Shown: one piece after another, positions 54,303-63,545 of the stretch
Layout: the number at the start of each line of letters is the position of its first letter
Numbering within the stretch: position 1 is the stretch's first letter
Assembly (NCBI RefSeq): GCF_900451095.1
Contig: NZ_UGHV01000001.1
Coordinates: 1,550,001-1,614,000, forward strand
Direction of reading: 5' to 3'
DNA: 64,000 bases
Origin: Helicobacter canis
Lineage (GTDB): Bacteria > Campylobacterota > Campylobacteria > Campylobacterales > Helicobacteraceae
The notes under the pieces: generated by a model
The model's database searches: none
Told to the model about the DNA's origin: nothing
The model's input: only the letters and a program-made list of their open reading frames with translations
Translations under genes and position numbers: made by a program

Positions 54303-56507
54303 TTAGAAGTTTGGCGAGATTATGCCTACTTGCTCATATTTTGCATTAGGGTCAATTTCTGCATAGCTCACAACCGGAATCCGCGCTTTAAGATCGCGCA
54401 CTTCTTTCACCATAACGCGCCGCAGCTTCACATCAGTAGCGATGACACCATAGATATTTTTCTCTTTCATCGCTTCTATGGCGTTTTTCAGCCCTAGGGT
54501 AAATTTCTCGGATTCTGCGGCGGTTAGGGCTAGGACTTGCCCGTAATCAGGGTCATTTTTAATCCGTGCTTTAAGATACTCTTCATCAAGCGGGGTAAAT
54601 CCTATAAACTTCAGCACCCCATCAGAATCCGCAAAAGTCTGGGTGATGACCCTAGCAAGCTTGGTGCGCACACCTTCGATAATCACATCAAGCTCCATAC
54701 CCATAGCGTGCTTATCGATTGTGGTTTCAAGGATTGTGAGCATATCGCGGATAGGCACGCGCTCTGCTAGCAAGGCTTGTAGCACCATACGGACAATGGA
54801 AGAGATCTTGCGTGCTTCTTCGATTAGGGCAGGGTAGTCATCACTCATTCTGCTTAGTATGTCATTGACTTCATCGCGCGTGATGAACTCCTGTGCATTG
54901 CGCGTTACAAGCTCGCTAATATGCGTAGAAATCACAGAAGATGGATCAAACACCGTATATCCTGCGATAATGGCATCTTCTTTATCCTTTGCATCAATCC
55001 ACACGGCATTCATACCAAATGCCGGCTCCTGCACTTCTACCCCCTCAATTTTGCTACCTACAACGCCTGTATCAAGGGCTAGGAATTTGGTGGGCATTAC
55101 CATACCCTCGCCAATCACCACGCCCTTTAGCTTGACTTCATAGTTGGGTGAAGGGAGCATAAGATTATCGCGGATTCTAATTTGTGGCATTAAAAATCCA
55201 TAATCATGCGCGATTTTCTTGCGCATTGATCGCACGCGCTCTATCAGCAAGCCTCCTTGCTTTTGATCCGCTAGCCCTATAAGCTCAAACCCAAGCTCAA
55301 GCTCTAAGAAATCCACCTTAAGCGCGTCTTTGAGATTTTGCTCCTCTTCTTTGCGGATTTCTTCTTGTGTCTTTTCAGCTTTGGGGGCAGGGGAGAGATC
55401 AGGCTCTGCTGGTGTGGCTTGTGTCTCTAGGCTGAAGTTTGTGTTAAATTTCTTATTCACCCAATCAAGCAAGATAGAAAGCAGGCTTTTTTCATCTTCT
55501 CTAGAGAGTAGCCACGCGACAAAGAGCAAAAGCGCGCCTACAAAGAGCAGTGAGAAAGTAGGCAGCCCCGGGATTGAGGCAAAAAGCAGGAGGATCAAGC
55601 CCACAATGACTAGCGTTTTAGACTGGGAGGTGAGCTGGGAGACGAGATTTTGCGCGAAGGATTCTTTGGCATTTTCTTGCGCGGCAGTGCGTGTGGCGAC
55701 AATACCTGTGGCAGTGGCGATGATAAGAGCAGGGATCTGCCCCACAAGCCCATCGCCTATGGTTAGGATCGTGAAAGTTTGCGCCGCTTGCCCAAAGCCC
55801 ATATCATACTCAAACATACCGATCAAAAATCCACCCACGATATTGATGATAGTAATGATGATAGAAGCGATCGCATCGCCTTTGACAAACTTACTCGCCC
55901 CGTCCATCGAGCCATAGAAATCCGCTTCTTGCGAGAGAGCGGCGCGGCGGAGCTTGGCTTCTTTCTCATCGATGAGTCCGCTATTAAAATCCGCATCAAT
56001 TGCCATCTGCTTGCCGGGCATCGCATCAAGCGCGAAGCGTGCGCGCACTTCTGTAACGCGCGTAGAGCCGTTGGTAACAACAAGCAGATTTACCAGCACC
56101 AAAATGCTAAAGATAATCACCCCTATGACATAGTTGCCACTAATGGTGAATTCCCCAAAGGCGGTGATAATATCACTCACAGCACTAGGTCCGCGGTAGC
56201 CTTCAGTGAGAATCATACGCGTAGTAGCGACATTGAGAGCTAGGCGAAATAGCGTAACAATCAGCAGTAGGGTAGGGAAGGCGGAAAAATCCGTGGGCTT
56301 AGTAATATACAGCGCGATAAAAATGATAAGGATTGATAGCATAATGGAGATAGTGAGCAAAAAGTCTAAGATTATCGGGGGCAGCGGCACGATGATAATC
56401 ACAAGAATACAGAGCAAAAACGCCACAACGGTCAAGTCTTTGCTACGCAGCATTGTCTGTGCAAAAGCGATAAGCTTTTGTAGTGCTGTTTGCCCCTTAG
56501 ACGCCAT
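54303..56507 (-). CDS. flhA: Flagellar export gate protein FlhA
   Basis: FlhA is the large export-gate component of the flagellar type III secretion system. The 734 residues have eight membrane helices in the first half. They carry the conserved TRMILTEG and [22 protein letters not shown], and [18 protein letters not shown] cytoplasmic C-terminal domain follows ([19 protein letters not shown]). I took the ATG at 56507 (MASKGQTAL) because an upstream start adds 36 residues not expected in the family. It faces rpsO, as in H. pylori. Confidence 0.96.
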   Translation of the reverse strand: MASKGQTALQKLIAFAQTMLRSKDLTVVAFLLCILVIIIVPLPPIILDFLLTISIMLSILIIFIALYITKPTDFSAFPTLLLIVTLFRLALNVATTRMILTEGYRGPSAVSDIITAFGEFTISGNYVIGVIIFSILVLVNLLVVTNGSTRVTEVRARFALDAMPGKQMAIDADFNSGLIDEKEAKLRRAALSQEADFYGSMDGASKFVKGDAIASIIITIINIVGGFLIGMFEYDMGFGQAAQTFTILTIGDGLVGQIPALIIATATGIVATRTAAQENAKESFAQNLVSQLTSQSKTLVIVGLILLLFASIPGLPTFSLLFVGALLLFVAWLLSREDEKSLLSILLDWVNKKFNTNFSLETQATPAEPDLSPAPKAEKTQEEIRKEEEQNLKDALKVDFLELELGFELIGLADQKQGGLLIERVRSMRKKIAHDYGFLMPQIRIRDNLMLPSPNYEVKLKGVVIGEGMVMPTKFLALDTGVVGSKIEGVEVQEPAFGMNAVWIDAKDKEDAIIAGYTVFDPSSVISTHISELVTRNAQEFITRDEVNDILSRMSDDYPALIEEARKISSIVRMVLQALLAERVPIRDMLTILETTIDKHAMGMELDVIIEGVRTKLARVITQTFADSDGVLKFIGFTPLDEEYLKARIKNDPDYGQVLALTAAESEKFTLGLKNAIEAMKEKNIYGVIATDVKLRRVMVKEVRDLKARIPVVSYAEIDPNAKYEQVGIISPNF

Positions 56508-56651
56508 ATAATGCCTTGTATGTGATGTGTTGTAGGCGCGGATTCTAGCGAGATTTTGGTAAAAAGTAGCTTTTAGTGCTTGTAGCAGTAGGGCGGACTT
56601 TAAGGAGGCTGCCAAAGACAGAATTTAACCTTATTTTTAGATTCTGTTTTA

Positions 56652-56657
56652 TACAAT
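56652..56657 (+). promoter_or_regulatory. Predicted -10 box for rpsO
   Basis: TACAAT in TTATACAATCGCGGC lies 36 bases before the rpsO ATG, with AGGAGG between. It matches the form seen before typA. Confidence 0.65.
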
Positions 56658-56693
56658 CGCGGCTTTATTTTAACTACCAATCAGGAGGTCATT

Positions 56694-56969
56694 ATGGCTT
56701 TAGATACGGCGAAAAAACAAGAAATCATCACAGGCTTTGCCCGTGATACAAAAGACACAGGCTCCCCAGAAGTGCAGATCGCACTCCTTAGCGAGAGAAT
56801 CTCCAGCCTTACAGCACACTTGAAAGCAAACCCTAAAGACCACTCCAGCAGGCTAGGGCTACTTAAGCTTGTAAGTAGGAGAAAACACCTACTCAAATAC
56901 CTTAAACGCACCAAATACGAAGCTTATACCAAGCTCATCGCCGCTCTCAATATCAAAGACCGCTTCTAG
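56694..56969 (+). CDS. rpsO: 30S ribosomal protein S15
   Basis: S15 binds 16S rRNA early in assembly of the small subunit. The 91 residues include [16 protein letters not shown], the [16 protein letters not shown] core (H and SS contact RNA) and [14 protein letters not shown]. Length is normal. CAGGAGGTCATT precedes the ATG. A motif copy follows the stop by about 25 bases, and the restriction-modification genes begin right after. Confidence 0.98.
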   Translation: MALDTAKKQEIITGFARDTKDTGSPEVQIALLSERISSLTAHLKANPKDHSSRLGLLKLVSRRKHLLKYLKRTKYEAYTKLIAALNIKDRF

Positions 56970-57027
56970 GATTCTAGCGGCTTGGGCTGGCACCTAGAAT
57001 CCACTTTTATACTATGGAGCTGCAAGA

Positions 57028-58092
57028 GTGGGTAAAGCACGCTTTAGAGTCTTGGATTTGTTTTGTGGGGCAGGGGGGTTTAGCTATGGGATCGACCAGA
57101 ATCCACATTTTACAACACTGCTTGCCCTAGATTTTGAGCAAGCTGCTATCGATACTTTTTCACATAATTTTCCAAAAGCACAAGCGATCTGTGGTGATAT
57201 TACTGACATAAAGATAAAAAACACGCTTATCAAACACGCAAAAAGACTTAAAGTCAATATGCTTATAGGCGGTCCTCCTTGTCAAGGATTTAGCCTTAAG
57301 GGCAAGAAGCTTGGGCTACAAGATCCTAGAAATTTTCTATTTTTAGAGTATTTAGACATTGTTGGGCAGCTGCAGCCTGAACTATTTATCATAGAAAATG
57401 TCAAAAGTATTTTTAGCACTGCAAATGGATATTTCAAAAATGAGATAGAAAAGCACATACAAAATCTAGGCTATAAAGTGGATTCTACTATTTTAAACGC
57501 TAAAGATTATGGCGTGCCGCAAAATAGAGAAAGGGCATTTTTCATCGCGCATAAAAGGCAGCACTTAGGATTCCCAGCGACAAGTAAAACGCAAGTTTGT
57601 GTCAAAGATGCTATAAGCGATTTAGCATATTTGCAGAGCAATCAAGGAGAGATTATAAGCTCTTATAAGAATCCAGCACAAAGTGCCTATCAAACGCTGC
57701 TGCGTGGCGAGATCCTGCAATATCACAAAGCAAGCAATCACTCTCAAATCGCCATAAAAAAGCTAGAAATGATCCCACAAGAAAAGGGCAAGGAGTGCCT
57801 GCCTAAAACCTTGCACGGCAAGCAAAAATTCAGCACAACTTGGGGGCGACTAAAATGGAATGAAATAAGCCCGACCATTGATACAAGATTTGACACTCCA
57901 AGCAATGGCACAAACTCTCACCCCTTTTTACACCGCTCCATCACGCCACGAGAGGCAGCTAGGATCCAAAGCTTTAGCGATAGCTTTATATTCTTAGGTA
58001 AAAAAACGCAAGTGTGCAAGCAAATAGGCAATGCCGTGCCACCACTGCTTGCAAAGGCATTAGCAGATCACATCGCAAGCGAGCTTATATGA
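57028..58092 (+). CDS. C5-cytosine DNA methyltransferase
   Basis: A 354-residue modification enzyme of a restriction-modification system. Motif I is DLFCGAGGFSYGI. The catalytic Cys lies in GGPPCQGFS. ENV and QNRERAFFIA are motifs VI and VIII, and QIGNAVPPLLA is motif X. The target recognition region is short. The start is GTG at 57028 with GGAG 8 bases upstream. It overlaps the next methylase by 4 bases (ATGA). Base composition is lower in GC than the neighbours, consistent with transfer. Confidence 0.95.
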   Translation: MGKARFRVLDLFCGAGGFSYGIDQNPHFTTLLALDFEQAAIDTFSHNFPKAQAICGDITDIKIKNTLIKHAKRLKVNMLIGGPPCQGFSLKGKKLGLQDPRNFLFLEYLDIVGQLQPELFIIENVKSIFSTANGYFKNEIEKHIQNLGYKVDSTILNAKDYGVPQNRERAFFIAHKRQHLGFPATSKTQVCVKDAISDLAYLQSNQGEIISSYKNPAQSAYQTLLRGEILQYHKASNHSQIAIKKLEMIPQEKGKECLPKTLHGKQKFSTTWGRLKWNEISPTIDTRFDTPSNGTNSHPFLHRSITPREAARIQSFSDSFIFLGKKTQVCKQIGNAVPPLLAKALADHIASELI

Positions 58093-58787
58093 AGCTATAT
58101 AATGCGGACTCTTACACATTGATCGCGCAAATGCGAGAAAATAAGCTAAGGGTGCATCACATCATCACTGATCCGCCCTACAATATCTCTAAGCCCAATA
58201 ATTTTCCATCTATGAGGCAGAGACGGCAGGGCGTGGATTTTGGCGTGTGGGATAAGGGCTTTGATCTTGTATCGTGGATCCCGCAATATGTAGAGATTTT
58301 AGACAAAAATGGCTCGATGATAGTCTTTTGCTCCTATCGTTTTATCAGCCTTATCGCACAAGCATTAGAGAGCTCAAATATGCTTGTAAAAGATATTTTG
58401 ATATGGCAGAAGTCAAATCCTATGCCAAGAAACATAACAAGGCGTTATGTGCAGGATTTGGAGTTTGCCGTATGGGCGGTAAAAAGTGGGGCAAAATGGG
58501 TGTTTAACAAGCCTAGCGATATGCCATATTTGCGATCGATTTTTACACATTCTCTTGTAAGCGGTAAGGAAAAATTAGGACACCCCACGCAAAAAAGCCT
58601 AAAGCTTATGAAAGATCTTATACAAATCCACACAAATCCAAATGAAATCGTGCTTGATCCATTTATGGGCAGTGGCAGCACGGGGGCTGCCTGCCTAGAG
58701 CTAGGGCGAGAGTTTATCGGCATAGAAAAAGATAAGAAGTTTTTCACTATGGCACAAAAGCGACTAGAATCCTACAATAAAGATTGA
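58089..58787 (+). CDS. N6-adenine or N4-cytosine DNA methyltransferase
   Basis: A 232-residue methylase of the beta class. The catalytic motif TDPPYNIS comes first and the SAM motif LDPFMGSGSTGAACLELGREF near the end. DPPY is usual for adenine methylases, so N6-adenine is more likely. The ATG at 58089 overlaps the previous stop. A longer reading would run back through that gene. Its 3' end overlaps the convergent nuclease gene by 16 bases. Confidence 0.92.
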   Translation: MKLYNADSYTLIAQMRENKLRVHHIITDPPYNISKPNNFPSMRQRRQGVDFGVWDKGFDLVSWIPQYVEILDKNGSMIVFCSYRFISLIAQALESSNMLVKDILIWQKSNPMPRNITRRYVQDLEFAVWAVKSGAKWVFNKPSDMPYLRSIFTHSLVSGKEKLGHPTQKSLKLMKDLIQIHTNPNEIVLDPFMGSGSTGAACLELGREFIGIEKDKKFFTMAQKRLESYNKD

Positions 58788-59968
58788 TACACTTTATCGA
58801 TTAAAAATCCTCTATCATCGCTTGCAAAAATGATAGAAGCAAATTCTAGATTCTGTGGATTATTTGTAAAAATATTGTTTATAAGTTGTTTTTGATAGCT
58901 TTCACTACTTGCACCTTTCTTTAATGCTCTGTGGCATACAGGGCAAAGCTTTGTGAGATTTTCTAGCACATCTAATTGCTTATCACTCCCCACAGATATG
59001 CAGTGATGAATTTCTGTGTAATACCGCCCCATTTTTGTTAAAAAGCTTCTATCTTTTATATCATAGTAAGCATTGCAAGCCGCACAAATATCATCACTTG
59101 AGTATTTAAATATTTTTACAATCTGTCCATCTCTGCTAAAAGATTCTCTATCATTTTCCTTTTCAAATGCTAAATCCTTGCGTATTTTCTCAATTTCATA
59201 AGGCGATAAATGCTTATCATAAATTGTATATAGATAATGTGCTATGCGTTCTTCAAAAGAGTTTTGAGTAAAACTTGGCTCCTCACAAGCAAAATAATAG
59301 ACACCATTATCTAGTTTATAATCTAAATTATACGCTCTGCTTGCTTTTAGGGCTTTGTATGGGTTGATTAGCCCAATATGGTGCAAATACCAATAGAGAT
59401 TTATGCGAAATTGCGTGTTTCTTTTATTGATATTTTTGACAAACTGCGCTTGCAGCTCTCTAAAGTTAAGATTCAATGCCTGTGCGGGTAGGGCGCAATT
59501 ATCAATCAAATATCGAATGCGTTTTAGCTCTAAAGATGAGTTATAAAAATAATCTAGTGTTAAAAAGCTAAGCGAAGTATCAATACTTCCTCTTGTCTCA
59601 AAAAACCCACGCAAAAACATCTTTTTGTTTTCACTCAAATCCTTATCCATAAAAAATGGTGCAAGACAAATTTTCTGCAATAAGCGTGTGAAAAACTGCT
59701 CATTATTAAGCCCAAGATCATTTTCTAGTGTTATTACAAAATTTGTAGAAGTTTTTCTATACCAAAGATTATGGTAACTACAAGCATTAAGAATGCATTC
59801 ATACTTATCCAAGCTTTCATTACACTCATCATTGCTGACATAGTTTTCTTTGTGATGTCTATAGCTAGAAACACTCACAATACTATTATCTTTGATGACA
59901 TAGCGACTAAAAAATGCACCCAAATCAAATGGCGCGATACTAGAATCCAAAAATTGTGATACACGCAT
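58772..59968 (-). CDS. HNH restriction endonuclease candidate
   Basis: A 398-residue protein whose last third is an HNH nuclease. Cys pairs CAACN and CPVCH frame YTEIHHCISVGSDKQLDVLENL, quoted in part, the beta-beta-metal core with the catalytic His pair. The first two thirds have no known domain (FLRGFFETRGSIDTSLSFL recalls homing-type LAGLIDADG text). Paired with two different methylases, it fits a type IIS enzyme such as MnlI or HpyAV, which are HNH enzymes. That is inference. The gene is AT-rich. Confidence 0.75.
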   Translation of the reverse strand: MRVSQFLDSSIAPFDLGAFFSRYVIKDNSIVSVSSYRHHKENYVSNDECNESLDKYECILNACSYHNLWYRKTSTNFVITLENDLGLNNEQFFTRLLQKICLAPFFMDKDLSENKKMFLRGFFETRGSIDTSLSFLTLDYFYNSSLELKRIRYLIDNCALPAQALNLNFRELQAQFVKNINKRNTQFRINLYWYLHHIGLINPYKALKASRAYNLDYKLDNGVYYFACEEPSFTQNSFEERIAHYLYTIYDKHLSPYEIEKIRKDLAFEKENDRESFSRDGQIVKIFKYSSDDICAACNAYYDIKDRSFLTKMGRYYTEIHHCISVGSDKQLDVLENLTKLCPVCHRALKKGASSESYQKQLINNIFTNNPQNLEFASIIFASDDRGFLIDKVYQSLL

Positions 59969-60080
59969 TTTATCTCCCTAGCCAATATTCCATAAATATC
60001 AAAATCTAAAGAATTGAAAATTATAATTTAGTTATGAAAACTATAATTTTCAATTTTTTATATAAATAATTATATCTCCC

Positions 60081-61114
60081 CTATCTTTTGCCTTTTCTTT
60101 TGGGCAGGTATTTTGCCTTTAGTGTATGTAGCAATGCGCGGCATTTGCGATAAGGGGCTTTGATACGATCTTCTAAGGCTAGCAAATACATCGCGCGTTT
60201 ATATCGCTGCTCGACAAAATATTGCCACATCACTCTCCCCCTCCTGAAGCTCTTCTCATAAGGCTGGCTTACAATAGAGAGCAGAAACTGCTCAAGCTGG
60301 CGTTCAAAAAGCTCGATATGATTAGAGTCCAAAAACAGCGGCTCTTGCAGTATCGCAAGCTGCTTTTTTTCATCTGCTTCTATCTCTGCAATATGCGCGA
60401 TCAAGGATTCTAGGGTAAGGAAGCTATGGGCGTTGATAAACGCCTTTGCATTTACCCCCCCCCCCCCGTAGATAATGCCTTAGTCGCTAAGGGATCGCCC
60501 CAATAGATTGGGATAGTCTGCGCTGCTGCTGCTTGGATAAGCTTCTCTGTCAAGTAGCCCGGAGTAGAAGAATTCTCAAAGCAAAGGGAGAATCTACACT
60601 GCTTTTGGAAGGCAAATTTATCTTGCACGCGCTGCCCGATGTTGTTTAGATACCTCCCCCCAGAATCCACTTTTTTATACGCATTAAGCGCGTAGAAGAC
60701 TTGCTCTCTATAAGGATCGGCATTGCCATTGCTCACTACAAAATTGCAAAATCGCTTCTTGCTTGCTAGAAGTGTCTCATCAACGCCCTTGTGCTTGTTG
60801 CTTGCTCTTTGTGTGTCTTGCTCATAGAAAAGGTAGAGCGGATAGCGCAAATAGCGATCTAAGAAGTGTAAATGATCAAAGCCTATGGCATAGTCGCAGA
60901 TATTGAAATTAGGCGTGATATTCTCACCGGTGATAAAGATTCTCACGCAGTCATAAGCCAAATGCCTTTCCCCATACGCAGAGTAGAACACATACTCTGG
61001 TGCTATCTCATCAAACACAAGCTTAAAATGCTCTTCCAAAATAGGGCAGACCTTATCTCTTATCCCATCATCACAGCAATCCACAAATGCTACGCGCTTT
61101 TCTGGCTTCATCAC
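60081..61114 (-). pseudogene. Alpha-1,3-fucosyltransferase-like (GT10), phase OFF
   Basis: A GT10 glycosyltransferase split by a C13 (G13 in the message) tract. The 5' part ends after Gly4 at a TAA directly beyond the tract. It holds ITGENITPNFNICDYAIGFD, FLDRYLRYPLYL and LCFENSSTPGYLTEKLIQ, then TIPIYWGDP, all close to H. pylori FucT. With 11 or 14 G the frame would continue VNAKAFINAHSFLTLESLIAH to a stop at 60081, giving 344 residues. It would fucosylate surface polysaccharide. This is a contingency locus in the OFF state and not decay. Confidence 0.9.
60455..60467 (-). repeat. C13 (G13 in sense) slippage tract
   Basis: Thirteen C on the plus strand lie within the fucosyltransferase gene. 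The sense reading is ACG, four GGG, then TAA. One base more or two fewer restores the full frame. Confidence 0.96.
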
Positions 61115-61127
61115 CTCTCCTTTTACC

Positions 61128-62666
61128 CTACTGCCCTATACTGCCGCCCTGCCCTATGGGCTTGACATAGCGATTTTTCAGCATATAAATCACGCCCACA
61201 ACGCCGCATATCCCACACACCCAGCCAAGCACCACAAGCCCTGTGGCACTCGCCACGCCAAAGCTTATCAACGCCCACAACGCCGCAAAGCTCACATAGG
61301 GTAGCTGCGTTACAAAGTGGCTTTGTGCATTGCACCCTGCCCCAGTCGCGGACAAAATTGTCGTATCAGAAATAGGCGAAGCGTGATCGCCATAGACTGC
61401 CCCAGCTAGCACAGCCGATAGGCTTAGCACATAGTCTGCCCCACACAGCTGCGCCATAGTCGCGGCAATGGGCAGCATAATGGCAAAGGTCCCCCAGCTA
61501 GTCCCCGTGGCAAAGGCGATGAAGCCAGCAATCACAAAAACTAGCACCGGCAAAATCGCGCCCGCGTATTGCGCTAAATGCGCCTGTGCCAAATGCGCTA
61601 GATACTGCCCTGTCTGCATATCTTCATTGATAATGGGTCCAATCGCCCACGCACAGATCAAAATCAAAATAGCAGGCATCATAGAGCCAATCCCATAGCG
61701 GATAATAGGCACGATAGAATCTGTCTCCAAATGCCTTATACACAGAGCTACACTAATGCACAAAGCAAAAAGCCCACCCCAGAAAAGCGCGAAGCCTGTT
61801 TGGGTGTTTTGCAGCATTACAATAGGGCTTAGGCTCCCGCTCTCTGCATATCCGCTATAAAACAGCATTGCCGCTACACTCACTATAAGCAGCACAATAG
61901 GCGCGATGAGCAGCCAGATACTTGAGATAGAGTGCTTATGTGTGGATTCTACTTCTTTAAGCCCCACATTCACGCGCGTGCGCATAGCCCCAAAATATAT
62001 CTGCCAATAAATGCTTAAAAACACCACCAGCAATGCCAACCACGCATAATAATTATGCCAAATACTTGCAAGCAGTGTGAAAAATGCTCCAGATTCTAGG
62101 GCTAAATGCTTAGACTCTAAAATCCCTATGATATACGCCCCCCAGCTAGAGAGCGGCATAAGGATACAAATAGGCGCAGAAGTAGAGTCGATGATATAGG
62201 CTAGTCGCTCTCGTGTGGAGCCATTGGCATCATTAAGCGATTTGGAGATCTGCCCCACGCTTAGGGCATTGAAATAATCATCGATAAATATCACAATCCC
62301 AGCGATAAACGCCACAAACTCCGATCCTTTGGGGCTTTTGACTCTCTGCCTTGCCCACGCGACAAACGCCCCTACCCCACCGGAATACGCGATAAGCTGA
62401 CTTAAAATCCCAAGGATTATAAGAAACCCAAACACATAGAGGGCATTTCGCGCTAGCGTGATACTCCCACCCTCATCGACACTATAAAACACCCCAGAAA
62501 TATGCCCCCACACATAGCCTAAGCTTGCCGCTATACTATCGCTCATCATCACAGCAGCAATCACTATCCCACAAAACAAGCTCAAAGTAACCCGCCTTGT
62601 GATAAACACCAGCGCGATCACTGATAAAGGCACAATAAGACTTAAAGCAGAATCCGCATACATCAT
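61128..62666 (-). CDS. NhaC-type Na+/H+ antiporter
   Basis: A 512-residue inner-membrane transporter with about 11-12 hydrophobic segments. Family-like motifs are FIDDYFNALSVGQI, FATGTSWGTFAIMLPIA and GDHASPISDTTILSATGAG, typical of NhaC and related carriers. Substrate could be sodium/proton or an amino or organic acid, so the exact ion is inferred. It lies just upstream of the fucosyltransferase on the same strand. Its start is divergent from the next membrane-protein gene. Confidence 0.88.
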   Translation of the reverse strand: MMYADSALSLIVPLSVIALVFITRRVTLSLFCGIVIAAVMMSDSIAASLGYVWGHISGVFYSVDEGGSITLARNALYVFGFLIILGILSQLIAYSGGVGAFVAWARQRVKSPKGSEFVAFIAGIVIFIDDYFNALSVGQISKSLNDANGSTRERLAYIIDSTSAPICILMPLSSWGAYIIGILESKHLALESGAFFTLLASIWHNYYAWLALLVVFLSIYWQIYFGAMRTRVNVGLKEVESTHKHSISSIWLLIAPIVLLIVSVAAMLFYSGYAESGSLSPIVMLQNTQTGFALFWGGLFALCISVALCIRHLETDSIVPIIRYGIGSMMPAILILICAWAIGPIINEDMQTGQYLAHLAQAHLAQYAGAILPVLVFVIAGFIAFATGTSWGTFAIMLPIAATMAQLCGADYVLSLSAVLAGAVYGDHASPISDTTILSATGAGCNAQSHFVTQLPYVSFAALWALISFGVASATGLVVLGWVCGICGVVGVIYMLKNRYVKPIGQGGSIGQ

Positions 62667-62729
62667 AAATCCTTGTATAAAACCGCAATCCTAGCATAAT
62701 CAACTTTAAGCCACCCCTACCCTACCCCA

Positions 62730-62761
62730 CTAGAATCCACTTTTGTAAAACTAGATTCTAG
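62730..62761. repeat. Inverted motif pair between divergent genes
   Basis: CTAGAATC and GATTCTAG form 8-bp arms around 16 bases. It lies upstream of both flanking genes, so it cannot be a terminator for either. This argues that the motif is placed for another reason. Confidence 0.85.
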
Positions 62762-62796
62762 ATAATAATTTGTATTCCTGTCTTTGTGCCTTGTGC

Positions 62797-62802
62797 TATA
62801 AT
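62797..62802 (+). promoter_or_regulatory. Predicted -10 box for membrane-protein gene
   Basis: TATAAT in GTGCTATAATCGCACC lies 34 bases before the ATG at 62837. The box is also flanked by a short palindrome (GTGC and GCAC). Confidence 0.65.
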
Positions 62803-62836
62803 CGCACCCTATCTAGCTACTTATCAAGGAGTGTTT

Positions 62837-63538
62837 ATGCAAATTATCCACCTAGACAATTCTCCCGAGCTGCAATCGGCTAAAAATGCGATGTTTCGCT
62901 CGCTTGTTACGCTGCTTATTTGCTATTTTCTTAGTGTCGTGCCTCTTGTTGGGATTATCGCTTCGGTGGTAATGCTAGGGGCTATGGTATGGTATCTTGT
63001 GGGGGTGTATAAATTCTCAAAGCTTAGCAACTCTTCTGTATTTCAAAGTCATATATTTATGATTTTGCTTACTCTTGGACTTGGGCTTATGCTAGCGGTG
63101 ATGATCATAATCGCCGCACAACGCGAAACAGGAAATTTTGGATTTTTCATAGGTGCTGTTGGCTTGGTGTATCTCATCGATATTCCGCTAATGCTCTGGC
63201 TATTTTGGAGGATCTGCACAGAGTTTAGCGCACGCACGAATCTTAAGCAATTTATCCTAGCCTTTAAATTCTATGTCGGCTCATTTGCGCTTGTTGTCAT
63301 TGCGTTTGCTGTGGTGTTTATGGCGATTGACTTGAGTGTTTTTACAGAAGCATTAGCGCAAAACAAATCCCCCAACATAGAAGCCCTTATGATAGCTCCT
63401 TCTCTTTTCTCTGTATCGCTACTCATTTTTGCCCTAGCGTTTGTCGCTACGATATTAAGCTTTGTCTTTTATCTCCTAGGCATTGCCAAAATCACAGAAG
63501 TAAGCGTGCGGGAGCCATCATTAAGCCCTGCAAACTAG
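62837..63538 (+). CDS. Multi-pass membrane protein of unknown function
   Basis: I do not recognise this 233-residue protein. It has five or six hydrophobic segments (TLLICYFLSVVPLVGIIASVV, quoted in part, then LLTLGLGLMLAVMIII, FFIGAVGLVYLIDIP, FALVVIAFAVVFMAIDL and LLIFALAFVATILSF). It keeps a short polar loop with RTNLKQF. The ATG at 62837 has CAAGGAGTGTTT upstream, so an earlier start overlapping the promoter is rejected. It lies 7 bases before uvrC. Confidence 0.75.
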   Translation: MQIIHLDNSPELQSAKNAMFRSLVTLLICYFLSVVPLVGIIASVVMLGAMVWYLVGVYKFSKLSNSSVFQSHIFMILLTLGLGLMLAVMIIIAAQRETGNFGFFIGAVGLVYLIDIPLMLWLFWRICTEFSARTNLKQFILAFKFYVGSFALVVIAFAVVFMAIDLSVFTEALAQNKSPNIEALMIAPSLFSVSLLIFALAFVATILSFVFYLLGIAKITEVSVREPSLSPAN

Positions 63539-63545
63539 CCCTGCT

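Noticed and set aside
58772-59968. Homing endonuclease instead of restriction enzyme
   Set aside because: A fragment recalls LAGLIDADG text, but the HNH domain and two adjacent methylases favour a restriction role. It is not excluded.
60081-60404. Separate 107-codon gene downstream of the fucosyltransferase
   Set aside because: It is the out-of-frame 3' part of the fucosyltransferase and would begin at an internal TTG.
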